Assembly: GCA_963727015.1 (NCBI GenBank)
Contig: CAVSEV010000005.1
Location: 372,001 to 436,000 of the forward strand
Direction of reading: 5' to 3'
Length of the DNA: 64,000 bases
Source of the DNA: DATFVJ01 sp963727015
GTDB taxonomy: Bacteria > Actinomycetota > Actinomycetes > Streptosporangiales > Streptosporangiaceae
Numbering within the stretch: position 1 is the stretch's first letter; the number at the start of each line of letters is the position of its first letter. This document shows positions 32,701 to 41,028 of this stretch, piece by piece. Both the position numbers and the translations under genes were made by a program. Under the pieces are notes generated by a model, which was given only the letters and a program-made list of their open reading frames with translations, did no database searches and had not been told where the DNA came from.

Positions 32701-33789
32701 ATGGTGCGGTGGCGAAGGTTCACGGAGTTCACCAGCATCGCCGCTGGCGCCACGGCCGCTGCCGTAGGTGCCGCCGTGGCAGCGGAGAAGGTCGCTGTGG
32801 GCAGGATGCGGCTGCGCCCAGACCCCGCCGCGGCTGAGCCGCTTGGCCAGTTGCGCGGGCGTGCGGTCTGGGTTCTCGCCGATGATGGCGTGCCGCTGCA
32901 CACCGAGATCGACGGCCCCAAGAAGGCGCCGATCACGGTCATCTTCAGCCACGGATACACCCTTAACCAGGATTGCTGGCACTTCCAGCGCCGTGATCTC
33001 GGGGCCCCGGGCAACCGCTACCGGCTCGTGTTCTGGGACCAGCGCAGTCACGGCCGGTCCGGGCGTTCCGATCCGGCCCGCGAGAACATCGACCAGCTGG
33101 GCCGCGACCTGTACGCCGTTATCAAGGAGGTCGCGCCGCGGGGCACTCCCGTGGTGCTTGTCGGCCACTCAATGGGCGCAATGACGATCATGGCGCTGGC
33201 CGAGCAGCATCCGGAACTGTTCGGTAGCCAGGTCGCCGGCACCGCGCTCATCTCCACTGCGGCGCGCGGGCTTGCTGGGGTAACGCTCGGGCTGCCAGGA
33301 CCCTTGGGCACGGTGGTGCGCCGCGCCGCGCCCGGCGTGCTGCGGGGTGCGGCCAAGGGCAGGCGCCCGGCCATTGTGGAGCGTGCCCGGCAGGCAGGCG
33401 GCGAACTTGCGTTCCTCGCCACCAGGTTCATCGGCTTCGGCGACCCGAACACGAGTCCGACCATTACCGATTTCTGTGAGCAGATGATCAGGGCCACGCC
33501 CGTCGAGGTCGTCTCCCGTTTCTTCGAGACGCTGATCGCGCACGACAAGCACGCCGCCCTGCCGGTCCTGGGCGAGGTTCCGACCCTGATCGTCTCGGGC
33601 GGCAAGGACAGGCTGACGCCAAAATCGCTCGCGGAGGAGATGGCCGCGGAGATTCCAGGCGCGGAGCTTGTTGTGGATGACAGTGCCGGGCATTTGATTA
33701 TGCTTGAGCGGCCGGAATTGGTCACTGCCCGGTTGCAGGATCTGATCGAGCGCGCTGCGGTGAGCCGACGCGGGAAGTGCTCGGCGTGA
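32701..33789 (+). CDS. alpha/beta hydrolase
   Basis: A 362-residue hydrolase. An N-terminal hydrophobic stretch (IAAGATAAAVGAAVAA) may anchor it in the membrane. The oxyanion region ITVIFSHGYTLNQDCWHFQ and the nucleophile elbow LVGHSMGAMTIMALAEQ (Ser) are present; Asp and His are expected in GGKDRLTP and DSAGHLIM. The substrate is unknown. The start ATG 32701 lies six bases after AGGAGGG. The gene sits between alr and tsaE, a conserved actinomycete arrangement. Confidence 0.9.
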   Translation: MVRWRRFTEFTSIAAGATAAAVGAAVAAEKVAVGRMRLRPDPAAAEPLGQLRGRAVWVLADDGVPLHTEIDGPKKAPITVIFSHGYTLNQDCWHFQRRDLGAPGNRYRLVFWDQRSHGRSGRSDPARENIDQLGRDLYAVIKEVAPRGTPVVLVGHSMGAMTIMALAEQHPELFGSQVAGTALISTAARGLAGVTLGLPGPLGTVVRRAAPGVLRGAAKGRRPAIVERARQAGGELAFLATRFIGFGDPNTSPTITDFCEQMIRATPVEVVSRFFETLIAHDKHAALPVLGEVPTLIVSGGKDRLTPKSLAEEMAAEIPGAELVVDDSAGHLIMLERPELVTARLQDLIERAAVSRRGKCSA

Positions 33790-34268
33790 AGGTCATGGCG
33801 GCGCGGCGCCGTGTCCGCTGGGTGAGGCGCCAAGCTGTGAGCTGCCACCAGGCGCCCCGTCGCGGTCCCGCGTGGTGAGCTCCCGCGATGCCTGTCATCT
33901 TGGCGGGTGCGCGGCGATGTCCAGCCAATGCCCGACACATCTCGGCGGGTGTGCGCCGCGATGTCCAGCCAATGCCGGAACAACGGCCAGCTATCGTCAG
34001 GCACGCCGGTCGCCAAGTTCTTGACCTGACCTTCGCACGGCGGGGCGTGCCACCCGCCAATGGCCCGTTGCTGGCCCGGGCCGCCACTGGCACGGGCCTG
34101 CGACGTGTCGCGTCAGCGGAGACCTGTCGCGTCAGCGGAATGGAGTGCTGGCTTGTGCCGCGATTCGCCTCGCTGGGTCAGGTACGGCAGCCTGCCTGAG
34201 TGACGCGAGACGCTGAGCAGGATAGCAGAACGTGACGGAAACGATAAACCCGATGGAAACGATAAAAC
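33790..34268. other. gene-free gap before tsaE with an imperfect duplication
   Basis: A near-duplicate of about 40 bases (CGGCGATGTCCAGCCAATGC core) occurs at 33897-33932 and 33938-33976. Just before tsaE, GTGACGGAAACGA occurs at 34231 and again at the tsaE start. No gene is supported. Confidence 0.6.
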
Positions 34269-34739
34269 GTGACGGAAACGACAAAAGAGACCACGGTGCG
34301 GACCGCGGCCGAGATGCGGGCGCTCGGGCGCGGGCTGGCCGGCCGCCTTCGCGCGGGCGATCTGGTGGTGCTCACCGGCCCGCTCGGAGCTGGCAAGACC
34401 ACCCTGGCGCAGGGCATCGGCGACGGGCTCGGCGTACGGGGCCCTGTCACCTCGCCCACGTTCGTCATTGCCCGGGTCCACCCACCGCTCGGCCGCGGAC
34501 CGGCGCTCGTGCACGTGGACGCCTATCGCCTGGGTGACGCCGCGGAGGTGGATGATCTCGACCTGGATGCCGACCTGGATCACGCGGTGACCGTGGTGGA
34601 GTGGGGCGAAGGCCTGGTCGAACGGCTCGCGGAGGACCGGCTGGAGGTGACAATCGGGCGGCCGCCTGGCGGCGGGCCGGATGACGAGACCCGCACCGTG
34701 CGGCTGACCGGCAGGGGCCCGCGGTGGGCGCGGCGCTGA
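34269..34739 (+). CDS. tsaE: tRNA t6A biosynthesis ATPase TsaE
   Basis: TsaE is the ATPase that turns over the TsaB-TsaD complex making N6-threonylcarbamoyladenosine on tRNA. The Walker A motif LTGPLGAGKTTLAQG, the switch TSPTFVIAR and VDAYRLGD and VVEWGEGLV are all present. 156 residues. GTG 34269 is adopted; GTG 34296 is an alternative, and the repeated GTGACGGAAACGA upstream makes the start uncertain. Its partners tsaB and tsaD follow at 36476 and 37620. Confidence 0.93.
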   Translation: MTETTKETTVRTAAEMRALGRGLAGRLRAGDLVVLTGPLGAGKTTLAQGIGDGLGVRGPVTSPTFVIARVHPPLGRGPALVHVDAYRLGDAAEVDDLDLDADLDHAVTVVEWGEGLVERLAEDRLEVTIGRPPGGGPDDETRTVRLTGRGPRWARR

Positions 34740-35142
34740 TTCGCGCCGCTGCTTGCTCCGCCTGGTGCCGCTTGTTCCGCGGGGTGCCGCTTGTTCCGCG
34801 GGGTGCCGGTTGTTCCGCGGGGTGCCGCTTGTTCTGCGGGGTGCCGCTGCCGCTTGTTCTGCGGGGTGCCGCTGCCGCTTGTTCTGCGGGGTGCCGCTTG
34901 TTCTGCGGGGTGCCGGTTGTTCCGCGGGGTGCCGCTGCCGCTTGTTCTGCGGGGCGCCGCCTGCCCTCCCGAGTGCCGCCGTGCCGCGCGGGCGCTTCCT
35001 GCTCCGCGTGGTGCCGCCTGGCCTCTGGGTCCGCTCGCGCTCGGGATGTGTCACGCATCCAGGCCGGTTTGCCCATAACGATGCCGATCCGGTTGGGCCG
35101 ATCTGCGCATCCACGTCGAAACCGTGCGCTCTGAGGCTCTAT
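34740..35142. repeat. 19-bp tandem repeats after tsaE
   Basis: About ten partly degenerate copies of GCCGCTTGTTCCGCGGGGT, with TTCTGC variants and six-base insertions (GCCGCT), fill 34760-34965. The period is not a multiple of three, so coding is unlikely. The rest of the gap to the next promoter shows nothing recognisable. Confidence 0.75.
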
Positions 35143-35217
35143 AGTCCTTGGACAGTTCCTGACTCGAAGTCCTTGGACAGTTCCTGACTCGAAGTCCTTG
35201 GACAGTTCCTGACTCGC
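35142..35217 (+). promoter_or_regulatory. three perfect 25-bp direct repeats downstream of a possible -10
   Basis: The 25-bp unit starting AGTCCTTGGACAGTTCCTGA occurs at 35143-35167, 35168-35192 and 35193-35217, identical but for the last base. TATAGT immediately overlaps the first copy and could be a -10 box. The array lies in the leader of the lipoprotein-like gene at 35270 and looks like a set of protein-binding sites. Confidence 0.6.
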
Positions 35218-35269
35218 CGTTGTCACCGCACCTTCGCGTGCGGTCGATCGCTTCCCCCGGAGGCGTGCC

Positions 35270-36067
35270 GTGACCCATCAGGGGCCCCCTCCCCCCAGCT
35301 CAGTCGATTTGAACGGCCACGATGAGCCCGATCATGAACGCGCCGAATGGACGTCACCTCCGCCGCAGCGCGTGGCCACCGGGCGTCCCAGGCGCGGCAG
35401 GCGCTCGCGCTGGTTCTTGCCCGCCATCGGGCTAGCTGCGGCGGGCGTCGCGGTCGTGTCGGTGGCGCTGTTCCAAGGTGGCGGCCAGGGCCAGGCGGGT
35501 TCTGCGCCTGGCTCGCTTGTCACCACATTCATGCCCGGCGAGATCCAGCGAGTGCCAGCCGCCTGCACCGCAATTTCCGGCGCCGTGCTTGGCCAGTACC
35601 TGCCAGGCAGATCGAAGCCCGCCGCCGCGCAACCGCTGCAGGGTCGGGCGGCCAGCCAGTGCTCGTGGACGCTGGACCAGCCGCAGACGTACCGGTTCAT
35701 GGAAGTTGCGGTGGAGGCGTATGCGCCCAGCGGGCTGGCCAGTGGTGACGGCAGCGCCAGCCAGGCGGCGCAGGACGCCTTCGCCGCGGCCAGGGCGGCC
35801 AAGCAGTTTCCGTCCAAGAAGTCACAGGACCCCAAGGCGATCGTGACCTCCGTCCCTGGGCTAGGCCAGGAGGCGTTCACCGCCCGCCAGCAGTTCAAGC
35901 GCGGCGCAACCCTTGACATGATCACGTTCGTGGCTCGCTACCGTAATGTCCTTGTGACGGTCATCTTCGAGGCCCGCACGGGCGGTAGTTTCGGCGCCGA
36001 CCCTGTCAGCATGCTCACCGCCGGGTCGCAGACCGCTGCCCGCGACGCCCTTGCCAAACTCGAGTGA
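35270..36067 (+). CDS. membrane-anchored protein of DUF3558-like type
   Basis: A 265-residue protein: a Pro/Asp-rich cytoplasmic start, a basic RRGRRSRW stretch, one transmembrane helix (FLPAIGLAAAGVAVVSVALF) and an outer domain with two cysteines (VPAACTAIS; ASQCSWTL) and QFKRGATLDMITFVARYRNV. This resembles DUF3558-type actinobacterial surface proteins. Function is unknown. GTG 35270 has GGAGG seven bases upstream. It is located between tsaE and tsaB and so may share their transcription, though it has its own promoter region. Confidence 0.65.
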   Translation: MTHQGPPPPSSVDLNGHDEPDHERAEWTSPPPQRVATGRPRRGRRSRWFLPAIGLAAAGVAVVSVALFQGGGQGQAGSAPGSLVTTFMPGEIQRVPAACTAISGAVLGQYLPGRSKPAAAQPLQGRAASQCSWTLDQPQTYRFMEVAVEAYAPSGLASGDGSASQAAQDAFAAARAAKQFPSKKSQDPKAIVTSVPGLGQEAFTARQQFKRGATLDMITFVARYRNVLVTVIFEARTGGSFGADPVSMLTAGSQTAARDALAKLE

Positions 36068-36475
36068 TGCGGGGCCTGGCCGCACCCCAGCCTCATGATC
36101 CCTGACCGTGTTAATAAACCGGCAAATAGCGTCGGCAAATCAACACAAGAACGGATCATGGCGCCGGAGCGCCGTGAAGCCCCGGGAAGCCCCGGGAAGC
36201 CCCGGGAAGCCCCGGGAAGCCCCGGGAACCGGCCCGGACCGGTGCTCACCGCGCCGGAGAAAGCTTCCGCACTCCGGCTTGGGCCCAGCCTAGGTCAGGG
36301 GGATTCATCTTGCCTGCATCACCTCGTGCATGCACTTCGCTGCGTTGTCGCCGAGCGCAGGACCCACGAATCGACCCACGACAACAAGCAGCGGCTTGCC
36401 GTGCACCAGCTCACCCAGCTATCCATACGCCTTCCCTCAATGGACAACCCTTACGGACCACTAGGCTGGTCATTC
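36068..36475. repeat. gap before tsaB with 10-bp CCCGGG repeats
   Basis: Five copies of a 10-bp unit GAAGCCCCGG lie at 36176-36228; each contains the palindrome CCCGGG, placed once per helical turn. The tsaB frame stays open through this region, but nothing in it resembles TsaB. TGGACA (36441) and TAGGCT (36462) could form a weak promoter just before the tsaB start. Confidence 0.6.
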
Positions 36476-37141
36476 GTGCTCTTGCTTGCCTTCGATACGG
36501 CGACGGCGGCCGTCACCGTCGCCCTGCACGACGGTGAACGCGTGCTTGCCGTGACGACGAGCGTTGATGCGCGTCGTCACGGTGAACTGCTCGCGCCGTC
36601 GATCGCCGGTGTCCTCGCCGAGGCAGGAAAGGGAGTGGACGCCGTGACCGCGGTCACGGCGGGAACTGGCCCAGGTCCCTACACCGGCTTGCGGGTCGGG
36701 GTTATGACCGCCCGCGCGCTCGGTGCCGCCCTTGGCGTGCCCGTCTACGGCGTGTGCACGCTTGACGCGATCGCTCACGCTGTGGCGGAGGGCAACGAGT
36801 CCGCGCCGCCACGCGGGGCTTTCCTGGTGGCCACCGACGCCAGGCGCAAGGAGGTCTACTGGGCCGAGTACTCCGCAGCCGGCATCCGATTGTCCGGCCC
36901 CGCGGTGAACCGGCCTGCTGATCTGCCGCCCGGGCGGCAGGCCGCTGGACAGGGTGCGTGGCTCTATCCGGAGTCGTTCAGCGGGCTGCTCGAGCCGCAT
37001 TATCCGACGGCAGCCGCGCTCGCTGCGCTCGCCGTCCGGCAACTCGCTGATGGCACGCCGCTGCTGCCGCCACAGCCCATCTACCTGCGCTTGCCGGACG
37101 CCAGAATCCCGGGGCCGCCCAAAGCGGTCACGCCACGATGA
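36476..37141 (+). CDS. tsaB: t6A complex subunit TsaB
   Basis: TsaB is the scaffold of the threonylcarbamoyl transferase complex. The HSP70-actin-like start LLLAFDTATAAVTVALHD and the motif TAGTGPGPYTGLRVGVMTAR are typical. I place the start at GTG 36476; ATG 36440 would add 12 residues. TAGGCT eight bases before the GTG suggests a leaderless message. The ATG of rimI overlaps its stop (ATGA). Confidence 0.9.
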   Translation: MLLLAFDTATAAVTVALHDGERVLAVTTSVDARRHGELLAPSIAGVLAEAGKGVDAVTAVTAGTGPGPYTGLRVGVMTARALGAALGVPVYGVCTLDAIAHAVAEGNESAPPRGAFLVATDARRKEVYWAEYSAAGIRLSGPAVNRPADLPPGRQAAGQGAWLYPESFSGLLEPHYPTAAALAALAVRQLADGTPLLPPQPIYLRLPDARIPGPPKAVTPR

Positions 37142-37623
37142 CCGTCACGCTCCGCCGGATGCGCAGCAGCGACCTGCAGGACGTGCTCTACATCGAGCGG
37201 AAGCTCTTCCCTGAGGACGCATGGACGGAGCAGATGTTCGCCAGCGAGCTTGAACAGCCGGCCACGCGGTACTACATCGTGGCAGATGAGGACGGGACGG
37301 TGGCAGGATACGCGGGCCTCAGCGCCAGACGTGGCGATCAGGGCGAGGTCATGACGATCGCGGTGCGAGCCGATCGCCATGGCGAAGGCATCGGAACAGC
37401 CTTGCTCGCAGATCTCATTACCACTGCGGCTGCGCGCGAGTGCCGCGAGGTCTTCCTCGAAGTACGCGCCGACAACGACCGTGCCCGACTGCTGTACCTG
37501 CGGACCGGGTTCAGCGAGGTTGGCGTGCGCCGCGCCTATTACCAGCCATCCGGCGTGGACGCCATAGTAATGCGACTGCCTATCCCGTGCCGCGGCGAGC
37601 CGGCGCAGGCGGGTGCGCGGTGA
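37138..37623 (+). CDS. rimI: ribosomal-protein-alanine N-acetyltransferase RimI
   Basis: A GNAT of the RimI type that acetylates the N-terminus of ribosomal proteins. LRRMRSSDLQDVLYIERKLF, the acetyl-CoA loop AVRADRHGEGIGTALLADLI and EVRADNDRARLLYLRTGF are all present. 161 residues. ATG 37138 overlaps tsaB and its stop overlaps GTG of tsaD, so the three genes form a coupled operon, a conserved arrangement. Confidence 0.93.
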   Translation: MTVTLRRMRSSDLQDVLYIERKLFPEDAWTEQMFASELEQPATRYYIVADEDGTVAGYAGLSARRGDQGEVMTIAVRADRHGEGIGTALLADLITTAAARECREVFLEVRADNDRARLLYLRTGFSEVGVRRAYYQPSGVDAIVMRLPIPCRGEPAQAGAR

Positions 37624-38696
37624 CGGCGCAGCTGGCGCCCGGTCCGCTGGTGCTTGGCATCGAGACCTCATGTGACGAGACCGGTGTCGGGATCGTGCGT
37701 GGCAGCACGCTGCTCGCTGACGCGGTCGCCTCGAGCGTCGAAGAGCACGCACGGTTCGGTGGCGTGGTCCCTGAGGTGGCGAGCCGTGCCCATCTGGAGG
37801 CCATGATCCCGTCAGTGGAGCGCGCCCGCGGCGCGGCCGGGGTACGGCTTGCCCAGATCGACGCGTTCGCGGTCACCGCGGGGCCAGGTCTGGCCGGCGC
37901 GCTGCTGGTCGGCGTGGCAGCGGCGAAGGCCTACGCGCTCGCGCTCGGCAAGCCGCTTTACGGCGTGAACCACCTGGCCGCGCACATTGCCGTGGACCAG
38001 CTGGAACATGGCCCGTTGCCGCGGCCGTGCGTCGCGCTGCTTGTGTCTGGCGGGCATTCTTCCCTGTTGTTCGTGCCCGACATCGCCGGCGAGATCGTGC
38101 CGCTCGGCGCGACCATCGACGATGCGGCCGGTGAGGCGTATGACAAGGTGGCACGACTGCTTGGGCTGCCCTTCCCCGGCGGGCCGCCGATCGACGCGGC
38201 AGCCCGCGAAGGCGATCAGGAGGCGATCGCCTTCCCTCGCGGCAAGTACCACGATGGCACGAGCGACTTTTCCTTCGCCGGGCTTAAGACAGCCGTGGCG
38301 CGCTGGGTGGAGGCTCGCACTGCGGCCGGGCTCACGGTGCCGGTCGCCGATGTGGCCGCCTCATTTCAGGAGGCTGTCGCGGATGTGCTCACGAAGAAGG
38401 CGGTGGATGCCTGCAACGCGAGCGGTGCTTCCCATCTGCTCATCGGGGGCGGGGTGGCGGCGAATTCGCGGCTGCGCAGGCTGGCGGAGCAGCGGTGCGA
38501 AGCGTCCGGCATCGTGTTGCGGGTGCCGCGGCCTGGACTGTGTACCGACAACGGCGCCATGGTGGCCGCCCTCGGCGCCGAACTTGCGGCACGTGGAGTT
38601 CCCCCATCTCCGCTCGACCTGCCGGCGGATTCGTCGCTCGCCGTGACCACAGTCGTCGCCGGGCATTCAGCCGCCCAGCTTCAATCGGGGCGGTGA
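37620..38696 (+). CDS. tsaD: t6A synthase subunit TsaD
   Basis: TsaD transfers the threonylcarbamoyl group to A37 of ANN-decoding tRNAs. LGIETSCDETGVGIVRG, the metal-binding NHLAAHIAVDQLEHG (two His), LVSGGHSSLLFV, GAAWDKV-like TIDDAAGEAYDKVARLLG and CTDNGAMVA are seen. 358 residues, normal. GTG 37620 overlaps the rimI stop. Confidence 0.96.
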   Translation: MTAQLAPGPLVLGIETSCDETGVGIVRGSTLLADAVASSVEEHARFGGVVPEVASRAHLEAMIPSVERARGAAGVRLAQIDAFAVTAGPGLAGALLVGVAAAKAYALALGKPLYGVNHLAAHIAVDQLEHGPLPRPCVALLVSGGHSSLLFVPDIAGEIVPLGATIDDAAGEAYDKVARLLGLPFPGGPPIDAAAREGDQEAIAFPRGKYHDGTSDFSFAGLKTAVARWVEARTAAGLTVPVADVAASFQEAVADVLTKKAVDACNASGASHLLIGGGVAANSRLRRLAEQRCEASGIVLRVPRPGLCTDNGAMVAALGAELAARGVPPSPLDLPADSSLAVTTVVAGHSAAQLQSGR

Positions 38697-38944
38697 GCGC
38701 CGCCGTTGCGAGGACCTGCGGCGGCGCGGCTGACTGATATCAGGCGCGGCAGCAGCGTCGGGCGCAGTGCAAAACCGGCGGCGGCGAGGGATTCAGCCGA
38801 GGGTCGCACCTGCGCGGGCCATAGCGGCCGCGCGCTGATGCCCCGCCGGCCCCGGCGGCGGCGCATCCATTCGCGAAGCTTGCCGGTCCGCCCGCGCAAG
38901 CGATGACCCTGACTTGGCGCACTACTGCGGCACCTGCCGCCATC

Positions 38945-39223
38945 TCACCTGAACTTGACGGCCTCGTCACCGTTTTTCGTCTGGCCGTTGGTGTCTGGCT
39001 CGCCGAACACCTGCCGCACGACACCGTGCCTGTGGCGGCCCTGATAGGTGGTATCGGGGCTCTCGGCCTCAGGCAAGTTGGCCAGGTACTGGCTTTCGGC
39101 GTCGATCAGCAGCTCAAGCTCACCCCTGCCGAGATAGACGCCGCGGCATTCGCCGCACTCCTCGATCATGATGGCGTTGCGTTCCCTCGTTGCCATCCCG
39201 GCGTCGCACTTAGGGCACTCCAA
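38945..39223 (-). CDS. zinc-ribbon (TFIIB-type) protein
   Basis: A 92-residue protein with ECPKCDAGM at the start and EECGECRGVYLGRGELELLI, matching the zf-TFIIB small zinc-ribbon family (two CxxC pairs). Such proteins are widespread and uncharacterised. The start is TTG 39223, after GGGGTGGGCAAACA. It converges with tsaD across a 248-base gap in which I see nothing. Its upstream region is unusually AT-rich. Confidence 0.82.
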   Translation of the reverse strand: MECPKCDAGMATRERNAIMIEECGECRGVYLGRGELELLIDAESQYLANLPEAESPDTTYQGRHRHGVVRQVFGEPDTNGQTKNGDEAVKFR

Positions 39224-39268
39224 TGTTTGCCCACCCCCTGTGATCGGGTTGTCCCGTAGACAGTCATG

Positions 39269-39466
39269 CTAGTTCCTGGCGGCAATAGTATTTCTGCAAT
39301 TTCGGTAGCATTCATACCATCTATAACGGTCGCATAACTTAACTGACGCGCCGCATTCCCGGCAAGGGCCACGGCTCTGGTGTGCAGCTGGTGTCCGGCT
39401 ATGACAGCCGCTGAATCGCCAGCGAACACGCCGGCCGCAGGTGGGGACCCCGGTCATGCGCGCCAT
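39269..39466 (-). other. possible small Cys-rich protein in an AT-rich island
   Basis: The reverse frame ends RGPCRECGASVKLCDRYRW then YECYRNCRNTIAARN, with a zinc-finger-like CxxC pattern. Another reverse frame across the same bases is also protein-like, so I cannot decide whether this is coding or a promoter region for the zinc-ribbon gene. The 39280-39350 stretch is far AT-richer than the window average. Confidence 0.25.
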
Positions 39467-39767
39467 GGCGCGTTATCCGCGCCAGGCAGTCGCGTGGGAA
39501 CCTGTCCATGCGTCGCCACGCCGCGTCCACGCCGCGTCCACGCCGCGTCCATCAGCGCCGGGCAGTCGCGCGGGACCTCGTCCATGGCCTCGCCCGGCCA
39601 CGCCGCCCGGGCACGCCGGGACATGCCGGCAAGCTGGCCAGCTATGCTGACCTGTCGTGCCCACCGCGCGCCATGGTGCCAACCTCACGTGAGCCGTGGC
39701 TGACCTCGCCCAGTGACCTTAGGTGGCCTGGTCAGGCGCGATGGTCATGACTCACCGTTGGCCCGTG
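39467..39767. other. gap upstream of the groES promoter
   Basis: Contains imperfect CACGCCGCGTC repeats at 39508-39550 and otherwise no recognisable gene. It is the space between the AT-rich island and the groES promoter. Confidence 0.5.
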
Positions 39768-39796
39768 TTGACGAGCCACCTTGGTCCGGATAATGT
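39768..39796 (+). promoter_or_regulatory. groES promoter
   Basis: TTGACG (39768-39773) and TAATGT (39791-39796) are 17 bases apart, a near-consensus housekeeping promoter. The predicted start of transcription falls on the first arm of the CIRCE operator. Confidence 0.75.
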
Positions 39797-39802
39797 TCAG
39801 AC

Positions 39803-39829
39803 TTGGCACTCTCAAGAGTAGAGTGCTAA
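39803..39829 (+). promoter_or_regulatory. CIRCE operator (HrcA site)
   Basis: TTGGCACTC (39803-39811), nine bases, GAGTGCTAA (39821-39829). This matches the CIRCE consensus TTAGCACTC-N9-GAGTGCTAA with a single mismatch. HrcA represses the groE operon through it until heat stress. Confidence 0.92.
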
Positions 39830-39925
39830 TGCGACAAGGCAGGTCTGACACCCGCGACGGCAGGCCGCCATGTTCGCCCTGTCTAGCAAACTCTCTTCAT
39901 CCCTTTCGGAGGGGGAGGTCAGAAC

Positions 39926-40237
39926 GTGACGACCGCCACCAAGGTAGTTCTTAAGCCGCTCGAAGATCGCATTGTGGTCCGGCCTCTCGAGGCCGAGCAG
40001 ACCACGGCGTCGGGCCTGGTCATCCCGGACACCGCCAAGGAGAAGCCGCAGGAGGGTGAGGTCCTCGCGGTGGGCCCGGGGCGCTGGGATGAAGCCGGCA
40101 CGAAGCGGGTGCCTCTCGACGTCAAGGTCGGTGACATCGTGCTTTACAGCAAGTACGGCGGCACCGAGGTGAAGTACAGCGGGGAAGAGTACCTGGTGCT
40201 CTCGGCCCGCGATGTGCTCGCCACCATCGACAAGTAA
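39926..40237 (+). CDS. groES: co-chaperonin GroES
   Basis: The lid of the chaperonin (103 residues). LKPLEDRIVVRPLEAEQTTA, the mobile loop SGLVIPDTAKEKPQEGEVLA and YSKYGGTEVKYSGEEYLVL are typical. GTG 39926 follows GGGGGAGG. It is under the CIRCE promoter. Unlike in most actinomycetes, groEL is nearly 800 bases away and a strong hairpin follows groES directly. Confidence 0.97.
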   Translation: MTTATKVVLKPLEDRIVVRPLEAEQTTASGLVIPDTAKEKPQEGEVLAVGPGRWDEAGTKRVPLDVKVGDIVLYSKYGGTEVKYSGEEYLVLSARDVLATIDK

Positions 40238-40253
40238 GCCGGAGCGCGAGGAC

Positions 40254-40293
40254 GGCGCCCGTGGCGGGCGCACAGGCGCCCGCCACGGGCGCC
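40254..40293 (+). terminator. 18-bp perfect hairpin right after groES
   Basis: GGCGCCCGTGGCGGGCGC (40254-40271), loop ACAG, and the exact complement at 40276-40293. No T-run follows. It starts 17 bases after the groES stop and could terminate or attenuate transcription before groEL, or stabilise the groES message. Confidence 0.7.
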
Positions 40294-41028
40294 GCCCCGG
40301 ACTGGTCCGGACCCTCAAGAGCGGCCTGGAGCTCTGACAGCGGTTCTGGATTTGGCGTCCGGGGCGGTCGCATGTAACGCGGTACTCGTGCTGTGGGCCC
40401 GGTAAGTCATGCCGTGACCCACAGCTCAGCGGCCGGCCATGGACAGTGAGCCCTAGGCCGAATGTCTCTGACGAGGGCACAAACAGCCCACGGGCTAACG
40501 TTGGCCACAGCGGCAACATTGGCCACCCGCCAAGATTGGCCAGCGCGGGGAACTGATAAGCCCGGGACTGAAGTACCGCAGGACGCTGCGGGCGCAGGCA
40601 AACTGGCCAAACGCGGCAAACTGGCCGACGCATGCAGACTGGCCGGACGCGCCAAACTGGCCGACAGGCAAACCGCCAACGCAGGAAACGCTGGCACCGG
40701 CCAACGCAAGAACACTGGCACCGGCCAACGCAAGAACACTGGCACCGGCCAACGCAAGAACACTGGCACCGGCCAACGCAAGAACACTGGCACCGGCCAA
40801 CGCAAGAACACTGGCACCGGCCAACGCAAGAACACTGGCACCGGCCAACGCAAGAACACTGGCACCGGCCAACGCAAGAACACTGGCACCGGCCAACGCA
40901 AGAACACTGGCACCGGCCAACGCAAGAACACTGGCACCGGCCAACGCAAGAACACTGGCACCGGCCAACGCAAGAACACTGACACTGACCAACGCAGGAA
41001 CACTGACCCACTGCAGTTTGGGGTTTTC
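40294..41028 (+). repeat. 24-bp tandem array between groES and groEL
   Basis: Twelve copies of a 24-bp unit (containing AACGCAAGAACACTGGCACC) fill 40692-40979 and a degenerate one follows. Degenerate forms (AAACTGGCC, GCCGAC) extend back to about 40600. No CIRCE or clear promoter is seen. The frame leading into groEL is open from ATG 40462 and would read GTGQRKNT repeats, but the other frames are open too. Confidence 0.9.

Noticed and set aside
35143..35217. CRISPR array
   Set aside because: The 25-bp copies abut without spacers and no cas genes are near. The same holds for the other arrays in the window.
38697..38944. A gene in the gap between tsaD and the zinc-ribbon gene
   Set aside because: All frames are short Arg/Ala-rich shadows with no start signal or family resemblance.
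39812..41011. A 399-residue Cys-rich reverse-strand protein (CQCSCVGR repeats)
   Set aside because: The Cys-rich motif is simply the reverse reading of the 24-bp array, and the frame continues antisense through groES.
40462..41028. A 189-residue N-terminal extension of GroEL made of GTGQRKNT repeats
   Set aside because: The 24-bp units keep several frames open on both strands, the proposed start has no good ribosome-binding site, and GroEL needs a free, compact N-terminus. Kept as an open question in the findings.
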